A stretch of 49,450 nucleotides of DNA, from NCBI GenBank assembly GCA_025363295.1, contig JANYEC010000114.1:1-49450 (forward strand), given 5' to 3'. The stretch's first letter is position 1, and each line of letters starts with the position of its first letter. The notes beneath the pieces were generated by a model that was given only the letters and a program-made list of their open reading frames with translations, searched no databases and had not been told where the DNA came from. The DNA comes from Akkermansiaceae bacterium. GTDB taxonomy: Bacteria; Verrucomicrobiota; Verrucomicrobiia; Verrucomicrobiales; Akkermansiaceae. The position numbers were made by a program, and so were the translations under genes. This document shows, in pieces, positions 18,501 to 26,621 of the stretch.

Positions 18501-18609
18501 GAACGTCCCCGGAAACGAAGGGCTTCCTCAGCCCGGAGGCAGTGTTTCGCTGTCTGGAGCGATCTCGGGTAACAAGAACTTTTTCAGACTTCGCTTTCGG
18601 GAAAACTAA
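15559..18609 (+). CDS. Exported PQQ-type sugar dehydrogenase fused to a cytochrome c-like domain
   Basis: This is a 1016-residue multidomain protein. An N-terminal signal (about 15-37) carries a Tat-like RRRDLL. A cadherin-like region follows (DEITMHRGQKASIAVLANDT). A six-bladed GDH/sorbosone dehydrogenase beta-propeller (about 145-560) has GEQGFLGVAFHPNY, HNGGDIHFGADGYLYVSLGD and TRNPWRMSFDP. A C-terminal module has two CxxCH heme motifs: C723-SIC-H727 and C800-AYC-H804. A calcium-binding type DPDGDGRTNQEEF stretch follows, then a tail resembling a carbohydrate-binding fold. The likely role is periplasmic sugar or aldehyde oxidation with electrons passed to the attached heme. The start is GTG with no ribosome binding site, so it could lie elsewhere near the signal peptide. 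No neighbour hints at the substrate. Confidence 0.85.
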   Translation: MHLSSIQFPGLEATRRRDLLIGTLAILLGSSLCQAVTAVPDEITMHRGQKASIAVLANDTGATAAVVVTQPLAGTAVATSDDRILYSQIGGSPMADSFTYRAVGGGVQSAAVTVSVNFSSSLRVPSPSFNVPSAPPPTDYQIVDAFGTLAFTDPVCLASPPGETQRMFVCQKGGVLRMIPNVTAATPTATTFLDLAALLASRSESISTNGEQGFLGVAFHPNYASNGYFFVFYSVNKSMKTYERVSRFKVQAGNANAADPASERILIEQVDDYSNHNGGDIHFGADGYLYVSLGDEGNQNDGGANSQKITKDFFSGILRIDVDKKLENLEPNAHPNPSESTPAINAVMRYETSPGSGIFKAAYSIPIDNPWVHTSNGGVWAGSFNGTTIAAASLPYVRSELWAVGTRNPWRMSFDPPTGELWVGDVGGDAREEVDVVTKGKNYGWAYREGTIAGPKSGAPTNFATLYGTEPIYDYAHGSGTTQGNSITGGLVYRGTRFNDLIGAYVFADYSSGNIWTLRRNGTAAPTVVRIAGEGGVVAFGKDPSNGDVLMANLSSDKIRRLVTGTPTSTFPATLSATGLFADLADLSPNPGLLPYTVNLPFWSDHAVKRRWFSIPDSLGKITSARDGNWTFPNGQIWVKHFDMPLSRSNPPLPSDSTTPSKRIETRLLVKTATGSYGVSYRWNDAGTDATLVPDEGADFDISLTRGGSPYTQRWRVPSRAECSICHTPQAGYCLSMNTRQINMPNTINGFSGNQLDLLTTGAYFLNTPEAPNVLPRHLRPTESGYPSEARARSYLAANCAYCHRAGGTAAPAAWDGRSELTLDQTGLINGSASNNGGSALNKLVVSGDITHSIIYNRVALTNGFTRMPALGSNELDQAGIALLTEWIQQGLPARKTYDMWRLEKLGSSTSAASQPSADPDGDGRTNQEEFLAATDPLKGTSFSVASPSVNGTQFSMGFYAPVNRSVQVEESSNLTDWRLWNVPGNEGLPQPGGSVSLSGAISGNKNFFRLRFREN

Positions 18610-18692
18610 CCTGATAGGTGGGCTTGATCGGCATTTGTGTGATAAGATTAGGTTAGGATTGATCGCGAGCGCATTCCGATGCATGGAGGTGC

Positions 18693-19241
18693 ATGCCTAT
18701 CGTGCTTGCCTCCTCGTCTCCCCGCCGTAGTGAATTGTTAGAACGAGCGGGAGTAATTTTCGAAATCGTCGTTTCTCCGGCGGAAGAGATCCATGATGCG
18801 TCACTCAAGCCGGATGTTTTGTGCGAGTTGAATGCCAGCTTGAAAGCGGAGGCCGTGGCGCGGGTGATGCCGGATGCCACAGTGATCGGCGCGGATACGT
18901 TGGTTTTCATAGACGACTTACCGCTGGGAAAACCCTTGGACCTAGCAGACGCGCGGGCGATGTTGAGGCGTTTGTCCGGCCGCACTCATCGGGTCTGCAC
19001 TGGCGTTTGTGTGATTTATCCGGGTGGCGAGCGAAACTCCTTTCATGATCTCACAGAAGTGGTTTGCCGAGAGCTTGATGATGCCGCGATCGACGAGTAT
19101 TTCGCCCGAGTGAATCCATTGGATAAAGCGGGAGCCTATGGCATCCAAGAGCATGGCGAACGGATCATTGCCGAAATCCGCGGGAGTTTTGAAAATGTGA
19201 TGGGCCTGCCTGTGGACATGGTGATTGAGGCTTTGGGGTGA
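18693..19241 (+). CDS. maf: Maf-family nucleotide pyrophosphatase
   Basis: The 182-residue protein has the full Maf pattern: ASSSPRRSELL at residues 6-16, IGADTLV with the catalytic Asp, and LSGRTHRVCTGVCV. Maf proteins hydrolyse non-canonical or pyrimidine nucleoside triphosphates and are linked to control of division. The ATG at 18693 follows GGAGGT with only two bases between, a tight but credible site. A lipid kinase gene follows after 42 bases. Confidence 0.95.
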   Translation: MPIVLASSSPRRSELLERAGVIFEIVVSPAEEIHDASLKPDVLCELNASLKAEAVARVMPDATVIGADTLVFIDDLPLGKPLDLADARAMLRRLSGRTHRVCTGVCVIYPGGERNSFHDLTEVVCRELDDAAIDEYFARVNPLDKAGAYGIQEHGERIIAEIRGSFENVMGLPVDMVIEALG

Positions 19242-19283
19242 AATCGGGTTGCGAAGAGAGCGGGTTTGGGTGAAGAATCTGTC

Positions 19284-20249
19284 ATGGATAAACCACATCG
19301 GTATCCGCTGATTTTTAACCCCAAAGCGCGAAGCCAAAAGGGTGGACGGATGCTGCGTTTTTTAATGGATCATGCGAACCGCTTCGCGATGTATGCGACG
19401 AACCATGCGGGCGAGGCGCGTGACCTCGCGGCCCGCTTTGCCAAAGAAGGTGAACCCGTCGTGATCGCTGCCGGTGGTGATGGGACACTGAATGAAGTAG
19501 TCAGCGGATTGGCGGGTTCGGAAACCATCCTAGGCGTGCTGCCTGCGGGCACGATGAATGTGTTCGCGCGGGAAATGGGCATTCCGTTCGATTCGTTAGA
19601 GCGGGCGTTCATGGTCATCGAACGTGGATTTGTGAGGGATGTGGACTTGTTTGAGGCGAATGGCTCGCCCTTCATGCAGATGGCAGGTGTCGGATTTGAC
19701 GCGCGGGTGATCGAGGAAACGACTTGGGAATCTAAAAAAATGTTAGGCCCGCTCGCGTATTTGTTAGCGGGAATGAAGGTACTGGGTGCCAAGCCGCCAA
19801 AAATCGAAGTGATCTGCGCGGATGGTCGGCGCGAGGAAGGAGTGGCAGTGCTCGCCGGAAATGGAGCGCTCTATGGTGGGCCTTTTAAGTTCTTCCGGAA
19901 TGCGAACAATCATGATTCCAAACTCGATGTGTTAGTTTACAAGGAGTCGGGTTATAAGCTGGTGCTGGATTCGCTGCGCGGCCTGGCCGCGGGTGGCATA
20001 GACTTGATGGAATCGACGACTTGTTTTCAAGCCGAGGAATTCACCGTCCGGGCGGAATGCGAGCTTCCCGTGCAGGTCGATGGAGAATTGATAGGACGTT
20101 TTAGTGAGGTGCATTTTGTGGAGTCCGCGAACCGCTTGCGCGTCCTTGCCCCGGAGGATGCCCTCATCGGCGGGTTCGCAGATACGATGAAATTCTTGCT
20201 GAATTGGCCGCGGCGCCCGGTGGAAGTTTCAACAGCAAAGGGCATATGA
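19284..20249 (+). CDS. Diacylglycerol/lipid kinase family protein (DagK/YegS type)
   Basis: The 321-residue protein belongs to the diacylglycerol kinase catalytic family. It has the nucleotide-binding GGDGTLNE at residues 64-71, PAGTMNVFARE at 87-97, and a C-terminal domain with QVDGELIGRF. It should phosphorylate a lipid or diacylglycerol at the membrane. The ATG at 19284 is chosen over an in-frame TTG at 19266. Its stop overlaps the next gene's start (ATGA), so the two are translationally coupled. Confidence 0.88.
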   Translation: MDKPHRYPLIFNPKARSQKGGRMLRFLMDHANRFAMYATNHAGEARDLAARFAKEGEPVVIAAGGDGTLNEVVSGLAGSETILGVLPAGTMNVFAREMGIPFDSLERAFMVIERGFVRDVDLFEANGSPFMQMAGVGFDARVIEETTWESKKMLGPLAYLLAGMKVLGAKPPKIEVICADGRREEGVAVLAGNGALYGGPFKFFRNANNHDSKLDVLVYKESGYKLVLDSLRGLAAGGIDLMESTTCFQAEEFTVRAECELPVQVDGELIGRFSEVHFVESANRLRVLAPEDALIGGFADTMKFLLNWPRRPVEVSTAKGI

Positions 20250-20917
20250 AGCAGTCTCTTGCCTCGCATTTGAAGAACTGGGTCCGGCGATTTGTATGGG
20301 CTATCTCTCTGATAGGTATTCTGTTGTGTGCAGTGGTTGCCTACGCGAACGTTACGGCGATCTGGGCATCCCGCGGGCGTTTATTTGACGATGTCACAGC
20401 AGTTCCACAGACGAAAGTTGGATTGGTTTTCGGCACGACTGACCGCGTGAATGGCAATGAGAATCCGTATTTCCGCTATCGAATCGACGCTGCGGTTAGA
20501 GTTTGGAAAGAGGGGAAACTTAAAACGTTGATTGTCTCAGGGGACAATCGAAGCCGTTATTACAATGAGCCTGAAAAAATGAAACAAGATCTGGTAGAGC
20601 GTGGGATCCCAGCGAACCGGATCGTCTGCGACTACGCTGGGCTGCGGACTTTTGATTCGGTCGTGCGGGCAAAAGAAATTTTCGGCGTGAACTCGATCCT
20701 ATTCATTAGCCAGCGGTTTCAGAACGAACGGGCCATTTATCTCGCGAAAGCAAACGGGATGCAGGCCTGCGGATTTAACGCTCAGGATGTGGAAAGCCAC
20801 GTAGGCATAAAAACTAAAATACGTGAGGTCGGGGCCCGAGTGAAAATGTGGCTCGATGTAAATTTCCTCGCGACCCGACCGATTCACTTGGGGGAGAAAA
20901 TCGCACTGCCCCGTTAG
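20246..20917 (+). CDS. SanA/YdcF-like membrane protein (DUF218)
   Basis: The 223-residue protein has one N-terminal transmembrane helix (about 17-37), then a DUF218 domain with VGLVFGTTDRVNGNENPYFRYRIDAA, LIVSGDNRSR and TFDSVVRAKEIF. SanA in enterobacteria affects envelope integrity and vancomycin resistance at high temperature. The ATG at 20246 has AAAGGG just upstream and overlaps the lipid kinase stop. Its last four bases overlap the convergent phosphatidyltransferase gene. Confidence 0.9.
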   Translation: MKQSLASHLKNWVRRFVWAISLIGILLCAVVAYANVTAIWASRGRLFDDVTAVPQTKVGLVFGTTDRVNGNENPYFRYRIDAAVRVWKEGKLKTLIVSGDNRSRYYNEPEKMKQDLVERGIPANRIVCDYAGLRTFDSVVRAKEIFGVNSILFISQRFQNERAIYLAKANGMQACGFNAQDVESHVGIKTKIREVGARVKMWLDVNFLATRPIHLGEKIALPR

Positions 20918-21504
20918 ATAGCGCGGCCTTGTAGGATTTCCCATCCTTGGCGGATGTATGCCACGCTGGACCAAGTCGTGAAGACTGCGGCCACGATGCA
21001 TGGATAGACCGGTGATAGATCGACCACCTTTAACATGACCCAGCCAATCGCAAACATTTGTGAAACTGTGCAGACTTTGCCGGTCCAGTGCGGGATGATT
21101 TTCACTTGGCGATGATTGCAATAAAGAATTTTGATGCCGCTAAGGATGATGCAGTCACGCAGCACCACAATGGCTGCAAACCAAAGCGGAAGTCCCCAGC
21201 CATCTTTTCCCCAGTCCGTGATGGAAAGAATGATAACTCCCGTTAGGAGTAGGGCCTTATCTGCGATCGGATCGATGAAAGCTCCAAAGTCAGACCGCTG
21301 GTTAAAGCGGCGGGCGACCCAACCGTCGATCCCATCGCTCGCAGCCGCAGCGACGTAGATGCCCAACGCCCACCACCGCAAGGACTCATCGGGTTGGCCG
21401 GTTTTAACAGAGTTTCCGTATAACAAAGCCAACACCGCATACACCGGGACTAAACAAATCCGACAGACCGTGATTTTACTCGCAAAAGTCACGCCTTCAT
21501 TCAA
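20914..21504 (-). CDS. CDP-alcohol phosphatidyltransferase (PgsA-like)
   Basis: The 196-residue membrane protein carries the family signature DG-x2-AR-x8-G-x3-D-x3-D, spread over residues 57-82 (D57, G58, D60, A64, R65, G74, D78, D82). Several transmembrane helices surround it. It joins a CDP-diacylglycerol to an alcohol, most likely glycerol-3-phosphate, as in phosphatidylglycerolphosphate synthase. Cardiolipin synthase or another head group is possible. The 3' end overlaps sanA-like by four bases. Confidence 0.88.
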   Translation of the reverse strand: MNEGVTFASKITVCRICLVPVYAVLALLYGNSVKTGQPDESLRWWALGIYVAAAASDGIDGWVARRFNQRSDFGAFIDPIADKALLLTGVIILSITDWGKDGWGLPLWFAAIVVLRDCIILSGIKILYCNHRQVKIIPHWTGKVCTVSQMFAIGWVMLKVVDLSPVYPCIVAAVFTTWSSVAYIRQGWEILQGRAI

Positions 21505-21564
21505 GCAGACCTACAGTGTTTGCGAAACTCGAATCTTTGACAATCAAGCGGGGCTGGCTTGAAA

Positions 21565-21729
21565 TCAATAAACTGGCGCACCGCTCGAATCCTGCGAGCC
21601 GCCGCCGCCCGTGCCTTGTATTTTACTTTTTGTCCACTGGTAACCCTGCTGGGTGTCCCGGCCGATACCGATGAACGTGTTGCAGGAGTTTAGAGCGAGG
21701 AACATCGCAGCGATGAAAATCAATTTCAT
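21565..21729 (-). CDS. Small entericidin-like lipoprotein
   Basis: A 54-codon gene reads MKLIFIAAMFLALNSC, then NTFIGIGRDTQQGYQW and a Gly/Ser-rich tail. The first 16 residues form a lipoprotein signal with lipobox LNSC (Cys16). The mature start CNTFIGIGRD matches the EcnA/EcnB entericidin pattern of small cell-envelope lipoproteins linked to stress. The gene is separated from its neighbours by noncoding DNA on both sides. I am confident that it is a lipoprotein and fairly confident about the family. Confidence 0.75.
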   Translation of the reverse strand: MKLIFIAAMFLALNSCNTFIGIGRDTQQGYQWTKSKIQGTGGGGSQDSSGAPVY

Positions 21730-22230
21730 GTGATTGGCGTAATATTTTGAGGTCGCCTAGAAAAGTAAAAAATTACGGATTTCTTAAATGATTTTTGAAG
21801 GAGAGCAGACAACAAGGCAGACGCAGCAGTTGCAAATCGGGAAGGATACGCCAGCGGCGTTTATAGATGTTGCTGCACGGAAATGATGGTTGGCATGGTA
21901 GGAGTGTTGGAACTAACATTTAAATAGTGACGATCCAAAAGATGGTCGGGTTTGATCGGGAAAAGAACCGGGCATACTATGATTACAGCCAAAACTGATC
22001 GAATGCTCCAACTGCAACGTAAAGGCCATTTGAATTGAGTCTCGTGAATTTATACCTCATCGCGCTTCGATGAGCCTGGTGCCGTTTTCGACACGAATCA
22101 ACATCTCGGGAAGTAGCGGTGCGAACCACAGGATCAAGGTGCGGCGACCGATGATCATTACAAATTTCCAGACAAACTCTCACACGGCCCAGCCCCACTT
22201 TTGACGTTTTAAAAAATCTGCCTCTAACAT
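21730..22230. other. About 500 bases without a well-supported gene
   Basis: No known family or RNA is visible here. A 33-codon minus-strand frame (22057-22158) begins MIIGRRTLILWFAPLL and ends LIEAR; it could be a tiny membrane peptide or a relic. A 32-codon plus-strand frame near 21788-21886 ends in TPAAFIDVAARK. Neither has a ribosome binding site. The longer minus frame at 21983-22198 overlaps the first in another frame and looks random. The stretch may be a decayed gene. Confidence 0.4.
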
Positions 22231-22962
22231 TCAGTCCCGGCGGCCGAGAGCCATCATCACAAAATAAGCGAGCTGGGCGATGGAGCCGATGGCAGCGGCG
22301 ACATAAGTCATGGCAGCCCAGAAAAGCGCGTTTTTTGCTTTGTCATGCTCCATCGAGGCGGCAAGACCGCTACTCTCTAACCACACCAAGGCCCGGTGAC
22401 TCGCATCGAACTCGACTGGTAGGGTGACGATCGTAAAAAGCGTGGTGATCGTAAAAAGCCCGACCCAGATCCAGAGGAAGGTGAGATTGTGCATGAAGCC
22501 GATTCCCAAAAAGCCGAGGATCATGACGTAGTTGAGCATTTTACTCGAGAACTGCACGGCCGGAACCATTTTCGAGCGGAGACCCAGCCAGACGTAAGCT
22601 TGCTGATGCTGCACCGCGTGCCCGCATTCATGGGCGGCCACGGCGGCGGCGGCAACGGAGTTCATGTGATAGACGGGCTCACTGAGGTTGACGGTTTTTG
22701 TCGTGGGATCGTAGTGATCGGTGAGCTGGCCGGGGACGCTAACGACCTTGACGTCGTTAATGCCGTTCTGGCGGAGCATGGCTTCCGCGACCTGAGCCCC
22801 GGTCATGCGGATCGGAATTTGCGAATATTCCGTAAAGCGGCGCTTCAAGGTTCCGCTGATGAGAAAACTGGCCAGCATCGATACGCCGATGATGAGGAGA
22901 TACGACATCGAGATGCCGCCGTGAGGGGAAGGTGCGAGTTGAGCAAGAATTTCTAAATTCAT
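22231..22962 (-). CDS. Membrane zinc metallopeptidase (YugP-like)
   Basis: The 243-residue protein has the catalytic HEXXH motif at H111-E112-x-x-H115 (AAHECGHAVQHQ), a first transmembrane helix at about 20-38, and three further hydrophobic segments after residue 125. This is the neutral zinc metallopeptidase family of B. subtilis YugP. The substrate is unknown. It follows pbpC on the same strand after 154 bases. That gap holds a small hairpin (22997-23019) but no gene. Confidence 0.92.
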   Translation of the reverse strand: MNLEILAQLAPSPHGGISMSYLLIIGVSMLASFLISGTLKRRFTEYSQIPIRMTGAQVAEAMLRQNGINDVKVVSVPGQLTDHYDPTTKTVNLSEPVYHMNSVAAAAVAAHECGHAVQHQQAYVWLGLRSKMVPAVQFSSKMLNYVMILGFLGIGFMHNLTFLWIWVGLFTITTLFTIVTLPVEFDASHRALVWLESSGLAASMEHDKAKNALFWAAMTYVAAAIGSIAQLAYFVMMALGRRD

Positions 22963-23116
22963 GGAGGGAGATTAAGTCCATGCATCGCCTCCGCAACTGA
23001 TTTCCGGTTGGAAAATCAGGGGAATTTTCCACCACGAGGAGAACTTTGCGGTGGAAGTGAAAGTAAATTTACCTAACGGAATTTATGAGAATCGGCAATG
23101 GCGATTTGATAAAACG

Positions 23117-25483
23117 TTAAAGTGATTTTACGCGCAGAGTGAAAGTTTGAGAAACCCGAGTCCGAGAATCAGTGGCGGTCAGGATATGGGTGCCTAGTGT
23201 TAGGTGAATGATCGGCTCGGGAGTGGCGGGCTCGATTCTCAATGTGTCTGAAGACCACAGAGTGATGCCAGGAAGATTGGTCACGGGGCGGAGCTTTTCG
23301 GACCCGGATGGAATTTCTGGATCGAGCAAGTAGGTGGCATCATCGGCTGGGCTGATGATGCGCAGCGCTTCGAGCGCCGGGAGGCTGGTGCCGAGTACGA
23401 GCTCGTTGCGGCGGATATTGTGACGACTGGCGAACCACTCGCTGAAGGTGGGAGCGAGGAGGGCTTTGCCAGACGCATCGTAGTCGGCGGGCATCGCGCC
23501 TTGGGGAATTCTATCAGGAGGTGCGAGGTCATGCCGGAGATGCGTGTTTGTTAGATTCTCAGGGATAAGCTTGCCATTTCTGTTATCGATGCAGATGTCA
23601 ACTAGGTCAGGGGGGCGGCTGAACCAACTCAGCGCGCTCGATTGATGGAGACGCAACATGGCACGGTGGAAAATGGGACCTGCGCCAGCAACGCCTGATA
23701 GACCCTTCATCGGCTGCTGTTCAAAGTTTCCCGCCCACACACCGACGGTGAATTCCGGGGTGAAGCCGATGCACCAATTGTCATGGAAATCAGAGGAAGT
23801 TCCTGTTTTCACGGCACAGGGAAAAGGAAGATCGAGTGGACCGCCGGGCTGGAAGGACGGGGCGCGGGCGTTTTGATCGGAAAGGATATCGGCGATGAGG
23901 TAGGCGGAACGGGCATCAAACAAGCGCCGGGGAGGCTCGTGATTGCCAATGAAAAGAACGGGCGAAAAATATTGTCCGCTACGGGCAAGCGTCGCGTAGG
24001 CATTGGTAAGCTCTAGCAAGTTGACCGGAGCATTTCCCAAGGTGAGACCTAGGCCATAGACCGCTGAATCATTTCCAAGCGTATGAATCCCGAGGCTAGT
24101 GAGAAGATCATAGAGCGGCTTCGGACCGCCAAGGGCATTGAGTTCGCGAAGAGCTGGAACATTGAGAGAACAGGCGAGCGCAGTCCGGAGAGTGACGGGG
24201 CCACGATAGGTGCGGTCATAGTTTTCGGGCAGGTCAAGGCCCTCCAAGGTGCGAAATGGTGTGGGTATATCTGCTAAGATGAAACTAGGTATTCGACGGT
24301 TCCGCTCCATGGCTAGCAGATAGGTAAATGGCTTGAGGGTGGACCCGGGCGAGCGAGGCATGAGTGCACCATTGAACTGGCCGCCTCGGGGGTCGTTCCA
24401 ATCTGCGGACGAGATGAGGGCAAGGATTTCGCCGGTGGGGTTGTGAATAATGACAACTGCAGCGTGGCGGAGATTGGCGCTTTTGAGTTTACTAACTTCT
24501 TCGTGGACAATCGCTTCGAGGGCCGTCTGGAGCGGGAGATCAATCGTTGTTAGAATTTTGGATTGGAGCTTTGAATGATGGAAAGTGTTCAGCAGCCAAG
24601 GGGCTGATTGAGATTCTTGCAGCGGGCGAAGGGCTAAAGTCTCGGAGGTGGCGGCGGAAATACGGCGTTCATCGTAGTTACCCGAAGAAGCCACACGATT
24701 TAGCACCACCTCACGGCGGTCGATGGCGCGATGCTCATGGAGGATGGGATTCAGGCGCGAGGGCGCTTGCGGCAGGCCAGCCAGCAGCGCACATTCGGCG
24801 AGCGAGAGATCGCCCAAGGGTTTTTGAAAATAGAAACGTGCGGCCTCAACGCTGCCAGTGCGTAGATTGCCATAGTCGAGGCGATTGAGGTAGCGGATGA
24901 GAATCTGATTTTTTGACCACGTCATTTCCAAGCGCCGGGCTGCTAGGGACTCGTGGATTTTGGTGAGCAGATTCCGTCGAGCTGGCGGGGAGGAAATTTT
25001 AATAAGCTGCTGGGTGATCGTCGACGCGCCGGAGACCACGCGGCGATTTGCCAAAAAATCCCATGCCGCGCGAGTGGTTGCTAACAGATCGATGCCGCCG
25101 TGTTGGTAAAATCGCTTGTCCTCTGCGGCAAGGGTGCAGGCGATGAGATCCGGCGGCACGTCGTCCAAGGTGAATCTCACGGCTCGCGAGGAATCCGGCA
25201 GCGCCAAGTGCAGGATCGGCGTGCCGTGGCGATCGAGTAAGACAGGCGATGACTCGTTTTCCTTGCTAAGACCCAGAGGCAAGGGAAACGCAAACGGAAG
25301 AATGAACCAAGCGAACATCCCTCCCACCCCGGCGGATAAGAACAGGCGGATGATCCACCTAGGCAATTTTAGTTTGTCATTCAACCATCGGAAAATGCTG
25401 AAAAGCTGGAAAAAATAAATCAAAAATTTCCGTTTGGAAAAGTTGAGAGATTGGGCTCGTATTGTGGGCGTATGAAAAAACAA
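23117..25483 (-). CDS. pbpC: Penicillin-binding protein 1C, bifunctional peptidoglycan synthase
   Basis: The 788-residue protein has an N-terminal anchor (about 43-70), a GT51 glycosyltransferase domain with the catalytic Glu121 (AAEDKRFYQHGGID), and a transpeptidase domain with S381-TLK, S439-L-N and K559-TG. A BiPBP_C domain at the C-terminus is typical of PBP1C. It polymerises and cross-links peptidoglycan in the periplasm. The ATG at 25483 overlaps the start of the divergent gene at 25472, so the true start may be a TTG a few dozen codons in. The next in-frame ATG (residue 56) would cut the anchor. Confidence 0.93.
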   Translation of the reverse strand: MFFHTPTIRAQSLNFSKRKFLIYFFQLFSIFRWLNDKLKLPRWIIRLFLSAGVGGMFAWFILPFAFPLPLGLSKENESSPVLLDRHGTPILHLALPDSSRAVRFTLDDVPPDLIACTLAAEDKRFYQHGGIDLLATTRAAWDFLANRRVVSGASTITQQLIKISSPPARRNLLTKIHESLAARRLEMTWSKNQILIRYLNRLDYGNLRTGSVEAARFYFQKPLGDLSLAECALLAGLPQAPSRLNPILHEHRAIDRREVVLNRVASSGNYDERRISAATSETLALRPLQESQSAPWLLNTFHHSKLQSKILTTIDLPLQTALEAIVHEEVSKLKSANLRHAAVVIIHNPTGEILALISSADWNDPRGGQFNGALMPRSPGSTLKPFTYLLAMERNRRIPSFILADIPTPFRTLEGLDLPENYDRTYRGPVTLRTALACSLNVPALRELNALGGPKPLYDLLTSLGIHTLGNDSAVYGLGLTLGNAPVNLLELTNAYATLARSGQYFSPVLFIGNHEPPRRLFDARSAYLIADILSDQNARAPSFQPGGPLDLPFPCAVKTGTSSDFHDNWCIGFTPEFTVGVWAGNFEQQPMKGLSGVAGAGPIFHRAMLRLHQSSALSWFSRPPDLVDICIDNRNGKLIPENLTNTHLRHDLAPPDRIPQGAMPADYDASGKALLAPTFSEWFASRHNIRRNELVLGTSLPALEALRIISPADDATYLLDPEIPSGSEKLRPVTNLPGITLWSSDTLRIEPATPEPIIHLTLGTHILTATDSRTRVSQTFTLRVKSL

Positions 25484-25894
25484 GTGTTTCTATCGATTTG
25501 TGCGCTGGGTCTGTCCGTGATTTCCGCGAGATCCGCAGAAGAAAAAGATACAACGCCATTGGGCAAACAGATGGAGTCAGTCGCGGATGCCTACAAGGCC
25601 TTCCGCAAGGAGACCGATCCCGTGAAAGGCGCGACCCGGGCGCGGGAGGCGCAGCAAGGGGCTCTCAAGGCCGCCATGGAAGTCCCGGCAATGGTCAAGG
25701 AAATGCCGGAAGGACCCGGAAAAATTAAAGCCGCGGTGGAGTTTCGCAAGATGATGGGCAAGCTCTTCATCTCACTTTGCGAAGTGGAAGAGGCCTTCAA
25801 CAACGGGAAACTTGATGAAGTCGCCAAGCTCGTCGCCAGTTTGAAGGACATGAAAAAAGAAGGCCACGAGAAGTTTGTCAAAGAAGACAACTGA
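25472..25894 (+). CDS. Cytochrome b562-like periplasmic protein
   Basis: The 140-residue protein has a signal peptide (residues 1-22, cleaved near ARSA) and a four-helix, Lys/Glu-rich mature part of about 118 residues. It aligns by eye with E. coli cytochrome b562: Met34 (KQMESV) sits where the heme Met ligand is and H132 (KEGHEKF) where the axial His is. If it binds heme it would be a soluble periplasmic electron carrier, but several CybC-like proteins have lost heme. The ATG at 25472 fits the signal peptide. It is divergent from pbpC and ends at a strong terminator. Confidence 0.75.
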   Translation: MKKQVFLSICALGLSVISARSAEEKDTTPLGKQMESVADAYKAFRKETDPVKGATRAREAQQGALKAAMEVPAMVKEMPEGPGKIKAAVEFRKMMGKLFISLCEVEEAFNNGKLDEVAKLVASLKDMKKEGHEKFVKEDN

Positions 25895-25921
25895 TTCTAC
25901 GGAGCAATATCTGTTTTTACG

Positions 25922-25955
25922 AAAAAGCCCGGACGCGAATGCATCCGGGCTTTTT
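25922..25955. terminator. Bidirectional intrinsic terminator
   Basis: A 12-base-pair stem (25922-25933, AAAAAGCCCGGA, with 25944-25955) surrounds a ten-base loop. It has A-runs on one side and T-runs on the other, so it terminates both the cytochrome gene (plus) and the L,D-transpeptidase gene (minus) that converge on it. Confidence 0.95.
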
Positions 25956-25979
25956 CAAATCAACGAATGCGCGACTCGC

Positions 25980-26621
25980 TCACTCGATTATCACACGAGT
26001 GCCGACTTTCACTTTCGAATAAACAAGAGGGATGGTGCCGCTCGGTCCACGAACGCAAGCGTGTGAGGCTGGGTGGCGCTTGATGATCCCGATGTGGTGG
26101 CCCACTCCATCATTGGTAAGACGCATCCAGTAGCGCATGGAGGCACCTTCGAAGCGACCGCCTTCAGGCACAGGATCGATCCCCATGTCGGCGTTGCTAT
26201 TGACCACTTCGCCAGAGGCATCTAACATTCTTCCGTATTTGTTAGATTTTTTATCCACCACTTTTTCAAGGATGTAGAATGTGCCCGTGGGTGTAGGGCG
26301 ATCAGGGATGCCGGAGCAGATGGGATAATCCATGGCAATTTCATCTCCGTTATAGAGATAGGCGCGTTGCAATTCCAGACTGACCTTGATCGAGGAATTT
26401 GCTGGGTTGGTACGGGAGAGCAGCTCGTCGTTTTTCCACACGTCGTAGGTTTTCGGATAGGTCGGCTCAGCCTTGAAATGATCATAGGTGCCAACCGGGA
26501 AGGGATTGACGAATTTACCCTCCTTGGTGACCGTTGGATTACCTTTTTGATTGGCGCAGCTCGCTAACAGCAGCAAGGTGGCGGCGGCAGCAAATCGGGC
26601 GATGTTTTGAATTTGGATCAT
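25980..26621 (-). CDS. Lipoprotein L,D-transpeptidase (YkuD domain)
   Basis: The 213-residue protein has a lipoprotein signal ending in LASC (Cys22) and a C-terminal YkuD catalytic domain. The active-site motif reads HPASHACVRG, with Ala in place of the more common Gly of SHGC(V/I)R; the catalytic Cys, His and Arg are present. It should make 3-3 cross-links in peptidoglycan or attach a protein to it. The ATG at 26621 starts the lipoprotein signal; the frame runs on upstream without a sensible start. I see no gene or clear site in the 264 bases before it. Confidence 0.9.
   Translation of the reverse strand: MIQIQNIARFAAAATLLLLASCANQKGNPTVTKEGKFVNPFPVGTYDHFKAEPTYPKTYDVWKNDELLSRTNPANSSIKVSLELQRAYLYNGDEIAMDYPICSGIPDRPTPTGTFYILEKVVDKKSNKYGRMLDASGEVVNSNADMGIDPVPEGGRFEGASMRYWMRLTNDGVGHHIGIIKRHPASHACVRGPSGTIPLVYSKVKVGTRVIIE

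Noticed and set aside
22997..23019. Hairpin between pbpC and the YugP-like gene as terminator
   Set aside because: The stem is imperfect and no U-tract follows on the minus strand.
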